DNA of 64,000 nt from Chionoecetes opilio (GCA_016584305.1 JACEEZ010002764.1:337335-401334), one strand, 5' to 3'. Numbered from the stretch's first letter, positions 34,758 to 46,246 are shown. The notes: a model not told the origin generated them from the sequence alone. Made by a program: numbers and translations.

Positions 34758-36105
34758 CACTGGGGAACAAATTTTTGTTGAGTTAGGTCTGACACTTGTT
34801 ATTAAGTAATTTTTGGGTGCTGAATCCAAAACTGATCTCAGTTTTTCTCTATCACGTCAAGTTTTTGAACTGTAGGATTTTCGTTTTCTTAAAAAATATG
34901 AAAAATACTGTACATAACAGTAACAGTGCTTATTTTATAAAAAGTTGCAAATGTTAACATACAATGAAAAATGAAAGAAATAGGCATGAATAGAATGTTT
35001 ATTTAACATTATCATGTTTTTAGAAAGGATAAGGCTATAATTGTGTGCAGGTTAAGGTAAAAATTTACGTTTGTAGCTTTGTCTGGAGTGTTCAACTTGA
35101 GGACTATCGCGTTTGATGCTCCAACAATAGTCAGCCATCATATGCACATCCCATCTACCCTGGTAACGTTCTTCCATAACCTTCAAATCTTGGTGAAATC
35201 GTTCACCTTGCTCGTCGCTAGCAGCACCAAGATTTTCCGGAAAGTTGGCAAGATGGCTATGCAAAAAATGTACTTTAATACTCATGTTGCAACCAAGCGC
35301 TTTGTAGCTCTCCAATAGTTTCTGAACAATTTCTGTGTAATTACTTGCACGTGTATTTCCAAGAAAGTTCTTGACGACGTCTTTGAATGATAGCCAGCAT
35401 TCTTTTCAAGGTCTGACATAGTACCGTTGAAATGTTCATCTTTGATGAGCTGTCGAATTTGTGGACCATCAAACACACCGGCCTTGATTTTTTCAATTGA
35501 CAGTCCAGGAAATGCCAAGATGATGTACTTCAAACAGTCGCCATCAGTTGACAATGCTTTTACAAATTGTTTCATGAGACCTAGTTTTATGTGCAGAGGT
35601 GGGAATATTATTTTCTTCCTGTCAACAAGTGGCTCATGTACAATGTTAGGATCTCCAGGTTTAAGATCAGATCTCGGAGGCCAATTCGTCTGAACCCAAT
35701 GCTTCTCTCGAGCTCTGCTATCCCACATACAGAGAAAGCAGGGATACTTTGTGTATCCACGTTGTTGACCAAGAAGGAAGTACACCATTTTAAGGTCAAC
35801 ACAGATGATCCAATTGTGTTTGTCATATTGCAATAACTCAATGACTCTCTTTACATCTCCATATTCTTCACGAAGACAGACCGAATGCCCAATAGGGACC
35901 GCGCCAAACAAATTGCCAAAACAAAAAAAGTTTTACTACAGCTCACAAGTGGAATTTTGCTTATCTGGAGGGTAAGCTGTGGAAAAAAAACTTGACGTGC
36001 TAGAAAAAAACTGACTACAGATTTGGAATCAGCATGCCAATTTTAGTCTAAATAAGCTCAAAAATCTAACTCAACAATTTTTTTTTTTCAAATTGTTCCC
36101 CAGTG
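34758..36105 (-). mobile_element. CMC/Chapaev-like DNA transposon, internally deleted, with TTA duplication
   Basis: The ends are inverted repeats: CACTGGGGAACAAATTTTTG-TTGAGTTAG at 34758 and its complement ending ...TTCCCCAGTG at 36105, with a slipped T run. TTA flanks both ends (34755-34757, 36106-36108). CAC-type termini and a 3-bp duplication are features of the CMC (CACTA/Mirage/Chapaev) superfamily. The element encloses a minus-strand transposase-like frame but is only 1.35 kb, too short for a full CMC transposase, so it is a deletion derivative. Confidence 0.7.
35052..35911 (-). pseudogene. Truncated transposase-like protein of the CMC-like element
   Basis: Two frames join at about 35290-35315. 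The first has HNWIICVDLKMVYFLLGQQR, YPCFLCMWDSRAREKHW (Cys-x2-Cys), then FPPLHIKLGLMKQFVKALS and FPGLSIEKIKAGVFDGPQI. The second has FPENLGAASDEQGERFHQDL and VMEERYQGRW, ending KRKFLP. The acidic VDLK, the CxxC, the LHIKLG and the EQGERFHQD positions could supply the DD(E) and Cys/His ligands of a CMC-type transposase, but I cannot assign catalytic residues firmly. I recall this protein as a repetitive uncharacterised family in arthropods. The N-terminus is absent because only about 150 bp separates the frame from the right end. Confidence 0.6.
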
Positions 36106-36817
36106 TTATTATCTGTTGTTATTTTGTCTAGTTATATCTATATTCTCAAACCTAACAACACGCAACACAGTATATGTACATATAATAATTATCTCTCTTT
36201 GTAACCACACAGCCGCACCACCGCCTCATGCATGCTCAAGGCACACACAGGCAACACTCTACAGTCTACACACTCGGGGTAACCAACGCTTTTCACTCGG
36301 AAGGATTCTCGTCAATGGTGGCCAATGGTCCCTCCTAAATCCCCTCCCCCGCAGAGCGTCTTGGAAAACACCTGCAACGACTCAACCCCAACGACGCGGT
36401 GGCTCCTAGGTGAGGTAAGCTGGGAGACGGGCAATCAGGCTAGAGAATACCGAGAGGCACATGATTGAGGCTATGTTAGTGTTGGCTGGGTGGCGGGTGC
36501 GGGTAGAGGGGATAGGGGATGTACGTAGACGGCTATATTCATTCTCCTAACATTAACATAATTGTTACCGGCGCCTGAAAACTGCCTCGTGGCATTAACA
36601 CCACCTCGTTTACAAAGCCCAACCGTGCTCCCAAGCATTACACTGCAAATCCTTAGCCTCATCCCCCTTCCCCTCCCTAAAGCCCCATCCGGGCCTTCTA
36701 ATCCGTTCCTCCCCATTTTTGGAATGCGATTACCTGCGGTACGAAACACTTTGCCTTTGTTTAAAAAATTATGTTTCCAAATTGCCTTCATAAATGAAGG
36801 ACTCCTTGAATATGTAG
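36106..36817. other. No recognised gene
   Basis: Moderate-GC sequence with overlapping short ORFs on both strands (36471-36791, 36562-36873), none with a family signature. Confidence 0.4.
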
Positions 36818-38870
36818 TAGAGATGTATCGGATATCTAAAGATGCAGATGTGCGGATGCGGATGCGGATATAAACTTTAAAATCGCGGATACGGATGCTG
36901 ATAAGACACTTTTAATTCAGGTCAGTTATGCAGCAAGTGAATGGGCCAGCAGACTGGTTACCTCCAGCCGCACGGCGGCGCCACCGTCGGCGGATAACAT
37001 AAATTGCCTTTGGGGGATCCCGAGTGAGGGATCTTATTGTAGAGGGTTTTGGGCTGGAATACATAGCCACTACTGTCCGAAGCGTTCGAACTAGTTGCTT
37101 TCCCCCACCCACCCATACACCCATTGTTCCTCTTACCCACCCATGCAGCCCCTAGCCCACCGAGACCATTCACTGGCCAGTTGTGGCTGTATCTCTCACC
37201 ACTCCTGGTCTACCACTATCAGCCATGACTGTACATTATCTAAAGTGAATATTAAACAAGAAATATGATCAAAATGCAACTGGCACCCTGAACTATTTAT
37301 AACCTCATCTATCTACTACTCATACATACTGCTTCCAGTACTTACTTTCCTTCTTAGAAGTGACTTTGATACATCGAAATTGTAGGAGTTTTCACCCTTT
37401 ATCAGTTGTTTGGTATGAAGTAAACCTGAAAGAGTTTCTGTTGACAGTCTGTTTCTGGTCTTTGTTTTCATTCTATTGACTGCTGAAAAAAATATTTCCA
37501 CAGTAGAACTGGAGTGAGGTAGGTACAGCAGTGTCTGCATAAAGTCAGCTAGTTTAGGAAACATATCTTTATTGTCTTTTTGTCTAGATGCGCTTACTAC
37601 ACCATAATTTTTGTGGCGTCATATCTGGGTTTTCACCAGTAGCATCAAGTGCAATCTCCACTCAGTATCTATTGCCTGAATATCTGTAACAATGGTATTA
37701 TATGAAATAATCAGATCAATTACGAATGGTATTTTTTTCTATCAATCACTACTTTTGGATTCAAGGCCTTCAAAGACTTTATTTCCATGGAGTCAAAATT
37801 AAACCTCTTATAATTCTGAAAGGTGGCCTCAATGAAAAACTCCAAAGAATTTCATCTAAATTTCCTCAACTCTTCCTTTTCATAACTTGCTAAATATCTG
37901 AGCTCCAGTGCCACCTTTATACCAAGGTATATGTCCTCTAATGACTTAAAGTTTCCAAGATCTCTGTATTGAATGTTTGTCAATGCTGTCTTGGTGAGGT
38001 ACCCTCCCTTTATGTAACACTTTAAAATTGTTCTGAGAGCAGCTGAAACAGAATTATAGAGGACATGTACTTGGGTTGACTCAGATTGCGTCTGCTTGTT
38101 TAACATATTAAAAACTGGCAGCACAAAATCCAACAATAAGAGATATAACTTGGGTTACAGGATTGTTCAGTCTCTGTAAGATTGTTTCTGGTGCAGTTAG
38201 TCTGTCACCTAACACAGCATTGGTAAAATATAACTAAGGCGTTATACTGCTCCAGCAATCTAGATACAACCATTTGCAAGGATAGCCATCTAGTCTGAGA
38301 AGGAAGAAGAAGTGTATGTGGCTTAACAGTAGCAAACTTTTGAAATTCTTCAAAATCACCCATTCTCTTAAGACTGCAGTCTTACTTACTGCTGAGAGAA
38401 AGTAACTGGTAATCTCCCTCGCTAGATCTTCTAATGAGCGGGGAAGTTTAAGGCATGCATATGAAGCACACAAGGGAAATGAATGGCAGATACATTTCAT
38501 AATGAACAAATGAGGTATATCCTTCTTCAGTAAAGATGATAAGGAGTGATGTGCTCCTATCATTGAGTTTGTACCATCAACTGCAAACCCAATCAAATTT
38601 TCTTTGTAAGGAATGTCATGTTCATTAAAGAACCCTACTACATGATTATGCAAGGAATCAGCTGTGGCATCTTTGACAGGAATAAGCCCAACATAGAGAT
38701 AGATAGTGGCTACGCCACTGTTCGAGCACATGTGATATTTTGGGCAATTTTGGAATCTGAACACACAGCCTTCATCAGTTGTGGCAAATGATCTGCAACA
38801 GTCATGGGAAAATCATGTTCTGCTATGAATGCAGCGTCTCGGTTCACCTGCATGCATTTACACTGTCATT
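36818..38870 (-). pseudogene. hAT transposase copy, N-terminally truncated
   Basis: On the minus strand the frame starts at about 38860 with AEHDFPMTVADHLPQL and SKIAQNITCARTVA. It shifts frame and continues with YLYVGLIPVKDATADSLHNH, GFAVDGTNSMIGAHHSLSSL and FIMKCICHSFPLCASYAC (the Cys/His block after the second catalytic Asp). It then runs to LPHSSSTVEIFFSAVNRMKT and RNRLSTETLSGLL at 37.4 kb, the C-terminal hAT dimerisation domain. TAGAGATGTATCGGATATCT at 36818 resembles a hAT terminal repeat and is followed by GGATGCGGATGCGGATA repeats, the subterminal pattern of many hATs. No right terminus is found. At least four frameshifts or stops kill it. Confidence 0.8.
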
Positions 38871-39189
38871 TAATATATTTGGACTCACCAAGTTAACAAG
38901 TGTCCTCTGACCCTTGCACTGCTAGAGTATTGTCAGCGTTTTTTTTTTTTTTTTTATATCCAGCATGCTTTTTTATATCTACCTTTCCAGCTGTTAATTT
39001 TATGTTACTGTGAGGGTCCGGGGGAAAGCGAAGGATAAATAAGGGAATAGAAGAAGAGAATAAGGGAAGAGAACGAATCTCTGATAACGGTAGTGGTAGA
39101 GAGAGAGAGGCGACAATGTTTTCGCCTACACCACAGCTCCTTATCAACCAGCGAGGGGTGAGGAGCCGCCACCTGCAAAATCGCTGACA

Positions 39190-40649
39190 CTATAGTCTAT
39201 TCACTTAAGCTGGATTCTTGAGAGCTGCTCGATGCCTAGCCGAGTTTGTAAGGACGTCGCTGATTGGCTGATAGACTCGGGCTGGGTGGCGATGGTGGTG
39301 GTACTTGCTTCGCCGCAACCCAAAACCCTTGCGTTGCCTCAGAAATATATTCATATTTCTTGGCTTTACTCACCTCTTACACAAGATAGGCCTATTTTGT
39401 TTGCATCAGTGAATCAGGCAGTGATTGTTCAACAACAACACGCCATTCATAACTCAATAGGGTAAAAAATAAAGTCATGACTGACTATCACAAGAGTAGG
39501 CGGACTTTTAGGTTTTCAGTGCATTGAAATGTTATACTCCTACCCGATATTACCAAGCTACCAGATAATATTTATGAAAGCTGAGCCTACCATCGTGTTC
39601 ATAATACATTGCTGCATATCATGAGCAAAAAAAATAACACTAAGACTAAACTAATATTAAGATAATTGAAGGAAAGTAAAAGAGTGTATAAACATTTTTT
39701 CTTGCTTATTTTGCTTCAACTCGCTGTAACTCCATAAGTTTCGGTCGCATTCAATTTTTAAGAACTGTTTCAAAATCCTTATACTTTTCCGCTTCCTGTG
39801 GTATGTAGCACGTACCAAATAAGGAAAAGAGTAGGTGGTCAAAATGGCTAAGAAAGTTAAACTACTACTGCAAACTGGCACAGTGACGGGTGAGCATTGC
39901 TCCTTATACAGGAGAGACTGTTCTCGGGAGAGCTATCAGAGGCTCCACCCGTCAAGGCACCAGTTTGAAACAGTTTAACTTTCTTAGCCATTTTGACCAC
40001 CTATTCTTTTCCTTATTGGTACATGCTACATACCACAGGAAGCGGAAAAGTATAAGGATTTTGAAACAGTTCTTAAAAATTGAATGCGACCGAAACTTAT
40101 GGAGTTACAGCGAGTTGAAGCAAAATAAGCAAGAAAAAATGTTTATACACTCTTTTACTTTCCTTCAATTATCTTAATATTAGTGAAGTTTTACTGTAAT
40201 TTGTTATGCTCTTGATATGCAGCAATGTATTATGAACACGATGGTAGGCTCAGCTTTCATAAATATTATCTGGTAGCTTGGTAATATCGGGTAGGAGTAC
40301 AACATTTCAATTCACTGAAAACCTAAAAGTCCGCCTACTCTTGTGATAGTCAGTCATGACTTTATTTTTTATCCTATTGAGTTATGAATGGCGTGTTGTT
40401 GTTGAACAATCACTGCCTGATTCACTGATGCAAACAAAATAGGCCTATCTTGTGTAAGAGGTGAGTAAAGCCAAGAAATATGAATATATTTCTGAGGCAA
40501 CGCAAGGGTTTTGGGTTGCGGCTAGGCAAGTACCACCACCATCGCCACCCAGCCCGAGTCTATCAGCCAATCAGCGACGTCCTTACAAACTCGGCTAGGC
40601 ATCGAGCAGCTCCCAGCCCAGGAATCCAGCTTAAGTGAATAGACTATAG
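39190..40649. repeat. 1.46-kb long inverted repeat (fold-back) with about 50-bp spacer
   Basis: The left arm starts CTATAGTCTATTCACTTAAG at 39190, and the right arm ends with its complement at 40649. The arms continue with high identity (a few substitutions and small indels) through CAGGCAGTGATTGTTCAACA and AGCGGAAAAGTATAAGGATT to CTAAGAAAGTTAAACT (39849-39864 and 39973-39988). The unpaired centre is about 39870-39970. Both arms contain mirror copies of the same short ORF, so it is not coding. This could be a fold-back transposon or a long-TIR non-autonomous element. Flanking bases show no obvious duplication. Confidence 0.9.
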
Positions 40650-41170
40650 CTGTTCTAAAGATGAGCGTCCAGACGAAGGGGAATAGAGAGATAGGAAGAA
40701 GGAGAGAAAAAGGGAGGAATGGGAAGAGAGAAGAGAGGAAGAAGGAGTGAAGAGGAGTAGGAAGAAGGAGTGAGAGAGAGAGAGAAGGCGAGGAGAAGGA
40801 ATAAAAAGAGTGCTGACCCAGCAGAATTGCCAGCGGCCGGGGATCAACTCACGCCGTCACCTTACACCCTTCACTTCATAACTGTCAGACTGATATAATC
40901 TTTGCCCTGTACCTCCCACCACACGCCTCGCCTGCCGCTGAAGACAGAGGACAGGAGGGTAGATTCTCTCTATACTACGGTGTGGGCGGGCATGCCTCGC
41001 GGCGCGCGGTGATACGTGACCATGAGACTAGTGTCTTGTCTTAGGGCAGTGAGCGAGTTATACCGACGGCGGCGCGCGTGCTCGAGTATGTAGCTGAGTT
41101 CCACTCTGCCGCTCCATACACGCCACGCCCAAAACCGACGCCCCAACGCCCACTGCTCTGCTTTTCCCCC
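40650..41170. other. Purine-rich tract and unrecognised sequence
   Basis: GAGGAAGAAGGAGT repeats occupy 40675-40800. The rest has no supported gene and becomes GC-rich toward the minisatellite. Confidence 0.45.
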
Positions 41171-41174
41171 GGGG

Positions 41175-41990
41175 CAGGTGCTACTCAACTCTACGGTGCC
41201 CCGACGTCCTGCAAGAGCACCTGCCCCTGTGGTTCCGCCTGGTCCCCCCTGGATCCCGGGGCCGCGGCGGGGCGACAAAGGAGCGCTCCACTTTGCCCCA
41301 CGGGGTGGGTACGTGCAACTCTACGGTGCCACGACGTCCTGCAACACAACCCGCCCCTGTGGCTTTTATCCTGGGCCTCCTGGGATCACGGGGCCGCAGC
41401 GGGGCTATGAGGATCGCCCCGCTTTGCCCCACGGGGTGGGTAAGTACAACTATACGGTGCCACGACGTCCTGCAACACAACCAGCCCCTGTGGCTTTTCT
41501 CCTGGGATCACGGGGCCGCAGCGGGGCTATGAGGATCGCCCCGCTTTGCCCCACGGGGCGGGTAAGTGCAACTATACGGTTCCACGACGTCCTGCAACAC
41601 TACCTGCCCCTGTGGCTTCTCTCCTGGGCCCCCGGGGATCACGGGGTCGCGGTGGGGCTATGGGGAGCGCCCCGCAGGGATTACGGGGCCGCGGCGGGGC
41701 GACGGAGGATCGCCCCGCATTGCCCCACGGGGCGGGGGTGCAGCTCTACGGTGTCACGACATCCCTGCAACATTCCCGCCCCCTGTGCCTTCTCTTCAGG
41801 GCCCTCCGGGGACCACGGGGCATTGCGCGAGACACACACGGCGGGGCTAGGGGCGAGGTGAAACTCGACGCTGCTACGACGTCCTGCTAGACACCTGCCC
41901 CTGTGGCTTTCCCCGGGTTCCCCTTGGGACCCCGGGGCATTACGAGACACACGCAGCAGGGTTTTAGGATCCCTTGAGCACCACAGGTCC
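41175..41990. repeat. GC-rich tandem repeat, about 130-bp unit, six copies
   Basis: CGACGTCCTGC recurs at 41202, 41332, 41463, 41585, a variant at 41757, and 41877. Units contain TGCAACTATACGGTGCCACG, CGCCCCTGTGGCTTTTCTCC, GGATCACGGGGCCGCAGCGG and CTTTGCCCCACGGGGCGGG. Units are 120-172 bp and shift reading frame between copies, so the long plus-strand ORFs here are not conserved coding sequence. GC content is far above the surrounding DNA. Confidence 0.85.
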
Positions 41991-43315
41991 ACCAGGAGGC
42001 TACGCAGCAGATGGTGATGTATTAATTCTACAGCGAATGACAGGGCGGGCGATTAAGGATGCCCCCGGGGGAACTGTAGCAAGCCAGGGACCTCGGGGGG
42101 GACAGGGAGGGTCGCCCCCCCGGCAATGCCGGGGCTTTTACCAGTCTGGGGATGCAAGCTCCCCATATCTCCGACGCGAGGGGGCACTGCCCCGGTTAAT
42201 GAGAAGAGTAAGTACATATAGTACATGGAGATATGCCCAACCTGGCATCCTACAGGCAGGGGTCCCGGGGATTAGTTGTCATGCCACGCCACGACCGATT
42301 GGTTAGAACCGTAGCGGGTGGGGGGTCCGCTAACAGGAGCATCACCCCCCGTTGAGCCCCCTCTCCCCCAGAGTGGGGCTTAAAAGTTACTATTACAGGC
42401 GATACAATAGGCATAAGAGTCACCTTTTGTGCTGACTCTGACCCAACCTTTGAATTGTGGATCATTTGCATGTGCTGCAGAATATTTGCTGGAGTATCTC
42501 ATTTTCTTTTTTGTACCCGTTTTTTTCTAACAAATATTCGGTGTGTCCTTAATGTTATTAGCTACCTACTGAATAGGGAAGTAAAACAAAATGCAAGGTT
42601 CTCTCTCTCTCTTTTCCATCAAGTAAATCAATTCACGATACCACCTCAAATTCACTATGGAGCAAAGACAAACAATTACCCTCCCAAAATTCCCGTCCTA
42701 TTAGGCCGTGCAACACAGGCCCTGAAACGACTGTATAAGAGCCCGCCCTTGCCCGCAGCACCATGAATACTATTGAGGATTAGCGATTGTGGCAGTTGGC
42801 CGGCCGCTCATTATCCCCGCTGAGTGGTCGTTGGGATCAGCTAATAGGTCTCCACGCAGCCATTGATGTGTCACTGGCGTTATTCACATTGAGCTGTGTA
42901 TGGCCAGTGTTATTCTCTGTTCGCTGCAGGTACATCGCTAACGGGAATTAGCATGGCCGATTAACAGCAGATCGAGTAATGATGTACCGCGATGAAGTGG
43001 AAGTTCGTGTTTCGAGTTAATGAATTAAGTAGTGACTGTACTTATTTCACACCTCCTTTCCATGATGTTCGGCGAATAAAAGAAAGTGATGAGTGGAAGG
43101 CAATATATCACGAAATGAAATATAGATCATGTCCGGTAGAACATAAAAAAAGATGCGTGATTGAAAGTAATGGGTTATGCATCATGGCGCGAAAGGGAAT
43201 CTAACCCAGAAGTCTCGCCATCATGCAGATCGAATCCAAAGGTCCATTTCACCAAAAAATTTGGAAAATTTGACATCAATCAAGATCGGTGTATTTCAAT
43301 ATTTCACCTAATAAT

Positions 43316-43317
<2 letters not shown>
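41991..43317. other. Unrecognised sequence with a degraded paralogue at 50.5-51.7 kb
   Basis: No gene is supported. From about 42600 it aligns by eye with 50460-51600: AAATTCACTATGGAG, CGCTCATTATCCCCGC, AACGGGAATTAGCATGGCCG and CCATGATGTTCGGCGAATAA are shared. It is therefore part of a repeated or duplicated segment. Confidence 0.6.

Positions 43318-43384
<67 letters not shown>
43318..43384. repeat. (TA)n microsatellite
   Basis: About 33 TA units lie immediately before the CTAG end of Helitron copy F. The paralogous locus at 51.6 kb has only CCAGATACAT at the matching place, so the tract is young or slippage-expanded. Confidence 0.95.
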
Positions 43385-43385
<1 letters not shown>

Positions 43386-44021
43386 TAGCCGCAAAGCCGC
43401 CCTCCGGGCGGACTTTTTGGCTAGCTCCTGCGGAGGGCTATTGGTGGGCCTTCGGCCCACCACCTGTGTTTGGTTGGCCTTCGGCCCGCGGCCCACCAAA
43501 CACAGCTTTCTGGAGTGTGTGTTTGGTGGGCCGAAAGCCCACCAAACACACTCCAGACTCTCCAGGCTCTCCAGATATCCCCTTCTAACTTTCCTGAAAT
43601 CATGGATGTAGAAATGTATGTATTAACGCCTTACCCATCACCCCCCACCCATTCACTCACCCATTACCCATCACCCCCCACCCATTCACTCACCCATTAC
43701 CCATCACCACACACCCATTCACTCACCCATTACCCATCACCTCCCATCTATTCCCTCACCCATCACCCCCCACCCATTCACTCACCCATCACCCCACACC
43801 CATTACCCATCACCCCACCCATTACCCATCACCCTACATCAAGGTTTCCTCAATTCTCGCAACCCACATTTTTTTTCACAATTCGCTAATAGGCTGCTAA
43901 AAAAAAAAAAAAGTGATCGGATCATCTCATAAGTGGACTTGCAAGTTGCCCCTGGTCGAGCTGGTTCCAAAACTGTGCCATATAATGGGATTGGGGTACG
44001 GGGGACGGCACCTATCGCGGA

Positions 44022-44054
<33 letters not shown>

Positions 44055-44087
44055 ACACACACACACTTTCACTTATATTATTATAGA
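43385..44087 (-). mobile_element. Non-autonomous Helitron, full-length copy F
   Basis: On the minus strand it starts A/TCTATAATAATATAAGTG (TC at 44086-44087) and continues AAAGTGTG, a TG microsatellite, the unique segment, the 33-bp array (43640-43835) and GGTGGGCC palindromes. It ends with the hairpin CCGCCC-GGA-GGGCGG, CTTTGCGG and CTAG (43385-43388), followed by T. Both ends and the A-T insertion site fit Helitron rules. The microsatellite has lost its GACA units, leaving only CA/CTCA. The empty site at 51.57 kb supports these borders. Confidence 0.8.
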
Positions 44088-44227
44088 TATATAGATATTG
44101 CACAATTTATACCTGACGTCCATGCGAACATCTTATCCATGCGTGTGTAATACAGTATTGCCGCAAAAAAGAAAAATAAGTCAGCCGCATAACAAAAAGT
44201 ACGCATAGAACAGCTTTAATGGGATAT

Positions 44228-44475
44228 AATTACCTCCGCTAAGGAGATTATGTGATTGGTTCGTTGTGTCTGCCTTTTTGTTTGACTGTATATTTGTTAG
44301 CTAGCAAGGTTACGCAATAAGTTAAGGACGGATTTACATGCAAATTTTACCGGAGGTGGAGCTTGCCCAAAATTTGAAATGAATAACTTTTGGAGTCGAT
44401 CCGGGTCCGGATCTTGATCTAAGCAAGAAACTTTTAAGATTAATGATGTGGGTGCTTGACATCTCAAGGTGAAGC
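44228..44475. repeat. Dispersed repeat with CCTCCGCTAAGGAG start
   Basis: TACCTCCGCTAAGGAGATTA, then TGTTTGACTGTATATTTGTT, AGCAAGGTTACGCAATAAGT and GGACGGATTTACATGCAAAT, resembles a repeat I recall from many marine animal genomes (CCTCCGCCAAGGAGG followed by a GTTAGCAAGATTACxCAAAA block). No terminal duplication is seen and the class is uncertain. ORFs are accidental. Confidence 0.5.
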
Positions 44476-44705
44476 TTAACGCCATTTAGGGTGGCTACCT
44501 TTTATGGATTTACTACCTTTAGGGCGTCTCTACGCACTCTTGTCTATTTCTTCACTCTGCGTTCCCTCATCCCACTTTTTCTCCCCCCACCCTGCAGGTT
44601 CCAAGTTTATTCCTGGGACAAATCCCTGTTTTCAGCGCCTATACTGAGTATACTAGCTTACTCTATGCCTCCAACCTCACCCATTCCACATCATCCCCAT
44701 CACAC

Positions 44706-44962
44706 CAGTGGCGGAGCTATGGGGGGGGGGGAGCATGTGCCCTCCCATGAGAATCCTGTGCCCCTCCCCACCGGCCATGGCTGTCGTATTCTGATTAATG
44801 TTCTAATACCCACCATTGATCTGATCTTAGAATATGTCCATACCTTTCTATGTGGCATCAGAGTGGCTCCTGAGCTACGCTTGCCTAGTGACCGCCCCAT
44901 ACTCAGCTGTGCCCCCCCCCCCAGGTGCCTCCCTTATTGCTAGATATCTAGCTACGCCATTG
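44706..44962. mobile_element. hAT-type MITE (CAGTGGCGGAGCTA ... TAGCTACGCCATTG)
   Basis: The 257-bp sequence has imperfect terminal inverted repeats: CAGTGGCGGAGCTATGG at the left and CTAGCTACGCCATTG at the right. CAGTGGCG-type ends are typical of non-autonomous hATs. Flanking 8-mers do not match, so the target duplication is lost or a border is off. Interior G and C homopolymers lie near both ends. Confidence 0.6.
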
Positions 44963-45738
44963 CTAACTAAACAATCCAGTCCTTTAACATCCAACAAACT
45001 ACGTAGCGAAAAAGGAAAAAAGATGATATCCTACCCACAATCCTCTGCGACGCTGTTAACGAGTTCGAAGCAATAACGAACCCTATCAATATAAAATGTT
45101 AAAGAATACTACGATAGTATACCTTTTATATTACTAACTCACAGTTATTAACAATTAAGACATAGATAAACGTTATTGGTCAAAACAAAAAAGGCGTGGG
45201 AAGAAAATAAGGGAAAGGTTTAGTGTTTCGAAGCAATGTTGAGTTCCTTGAGTAATCCAGCACGAACAACAGTCGAGAGCGAGCCGGCGAGGAGGCAGGA
45301 CGCGTGTGCAGGCAGCTGGGAGGAGGAAGAGTATGATTTTTGGCCAAACAACGTTTTATTTTGTTGTTTTTCTTCATAGTTCTGCAGCGTAAGATAGTAG
45401 AGAGAGAAAGGGAGGGAGTGGGAGAGAGAGGTAGAGGGATGAGTGAGTAGTGGCGGATCTAAGGGGTGCTACCCCTGAAATTTCATTGCCCACCCAAGAT
45501 CTGATTCTAATGCAGATTCAACCATTTAGTTTTAATGGCTATGCCATGGCCACCGCACACTAGATTTGTAGCCATCATTCTTGGTCACCCCAGACACAAT
45601 TTCTTGGCGGCGCTACTGTGAGTGGGGGAGGGAGAAGTGAGAGCTTACGTTTAATTGGGGTTGTTTAGTCCTCCCTGTAAAGTAATGGCTGTTGCCTCGC
45701 TATCTTTCTACCTCATATAACGTCAGATCGGCTATAGC

Positions 45739-45929
45739 CAGTGGCGTTGCTACGGGCGGGGGGCCCACCCATGAGAATCCGGAGCCACCCCAGGTGCCCC
45801 CCCACTGGCCATGTCTGCCGTAATCTGCTTGCACTTGTGACTGACGATATGCACTGATAACCTTCTATGGCATCAGAATGCCCCTGAGCTTCACTTGCCA
45901 TAGTGCCTCTCCATACACCACATACACAT
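45739..45929. mobile_element. Second hAT-type MITE fragment
   Basis: It starts CAGTGGCGTTGCTACGGG and shares the interior with the 44.7-kb copy (CCCATGAGAATCC, CTGGCCATGTCTGCCGTA, TGGCATCAGA-TGCCCCTGAG, CTTGCC-TAGTG). It has no 3' terminus because an LTR begins at 45930. A further relative (GTGGCGGATCTAAGGGG ... GGCGGCGCTACTGTG) lies at 45453-45620. Confidence 0.55.
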
Positions 45930-46246
45930 TGTTGGGAATGGAATGTTTGTACCTTTGGGTTTTTGGGTTTATTTAATTCACTTATTTTTTCTTTGCTTTA
46001 TTTGAAAGATTAGGCCTGGTTCACACTATTTGGGTTATTGTAGTGTTGGGCGCGAGTGTGAATAAAATCAGTCTGGAACGAGCGGCCATGGTGTTTACAT
46101 TCCCTACCTGACCGGCGGCTGGTACGTGAGCCGTCTAACACCAAAACACATCTTCGCCTAGTCGCCCCTGCCCTCCAGCTGTTCCAGGGGCGAACATGGT
46201 GCCCAGACCCGGGAAACTGTGACTTTAAGTGATCCCGTACGTAACA
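45930..46246 (+). mobile_element. Retroviral-type LTR followed by a primer-binding-site-like sequence
   Basis: The 317-bp sequence starts TGTTGGGAATGG and ends CGTACGTAACA, a TG...CA-type LTR, followed after two bases by TGGCGAAGATGTCAG, which could serve as a tRNA primer-binding site. The left border is confirmed because an inverted copy at 47434-47700 begins at the same TGTTGGGAATG while its outer flank differs. No gag or pol lies downstream; an 18-bp minisatellite begins about 180 bp later. Confidence 0.65.

Noticed and set aside
39657..40177. Identical short ORFs on opposite strands as a duplicated gene pair
   Set aside because: They are mirror images within the long inverted repeat and show no domain or start context.
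41178..41890. 227-residue Gly/Pro/Arg ORF as a structural protein
   Set aside because: Units of the GC-rich repeat fall in different frames along the ORF, which is not what selection on protein would give.
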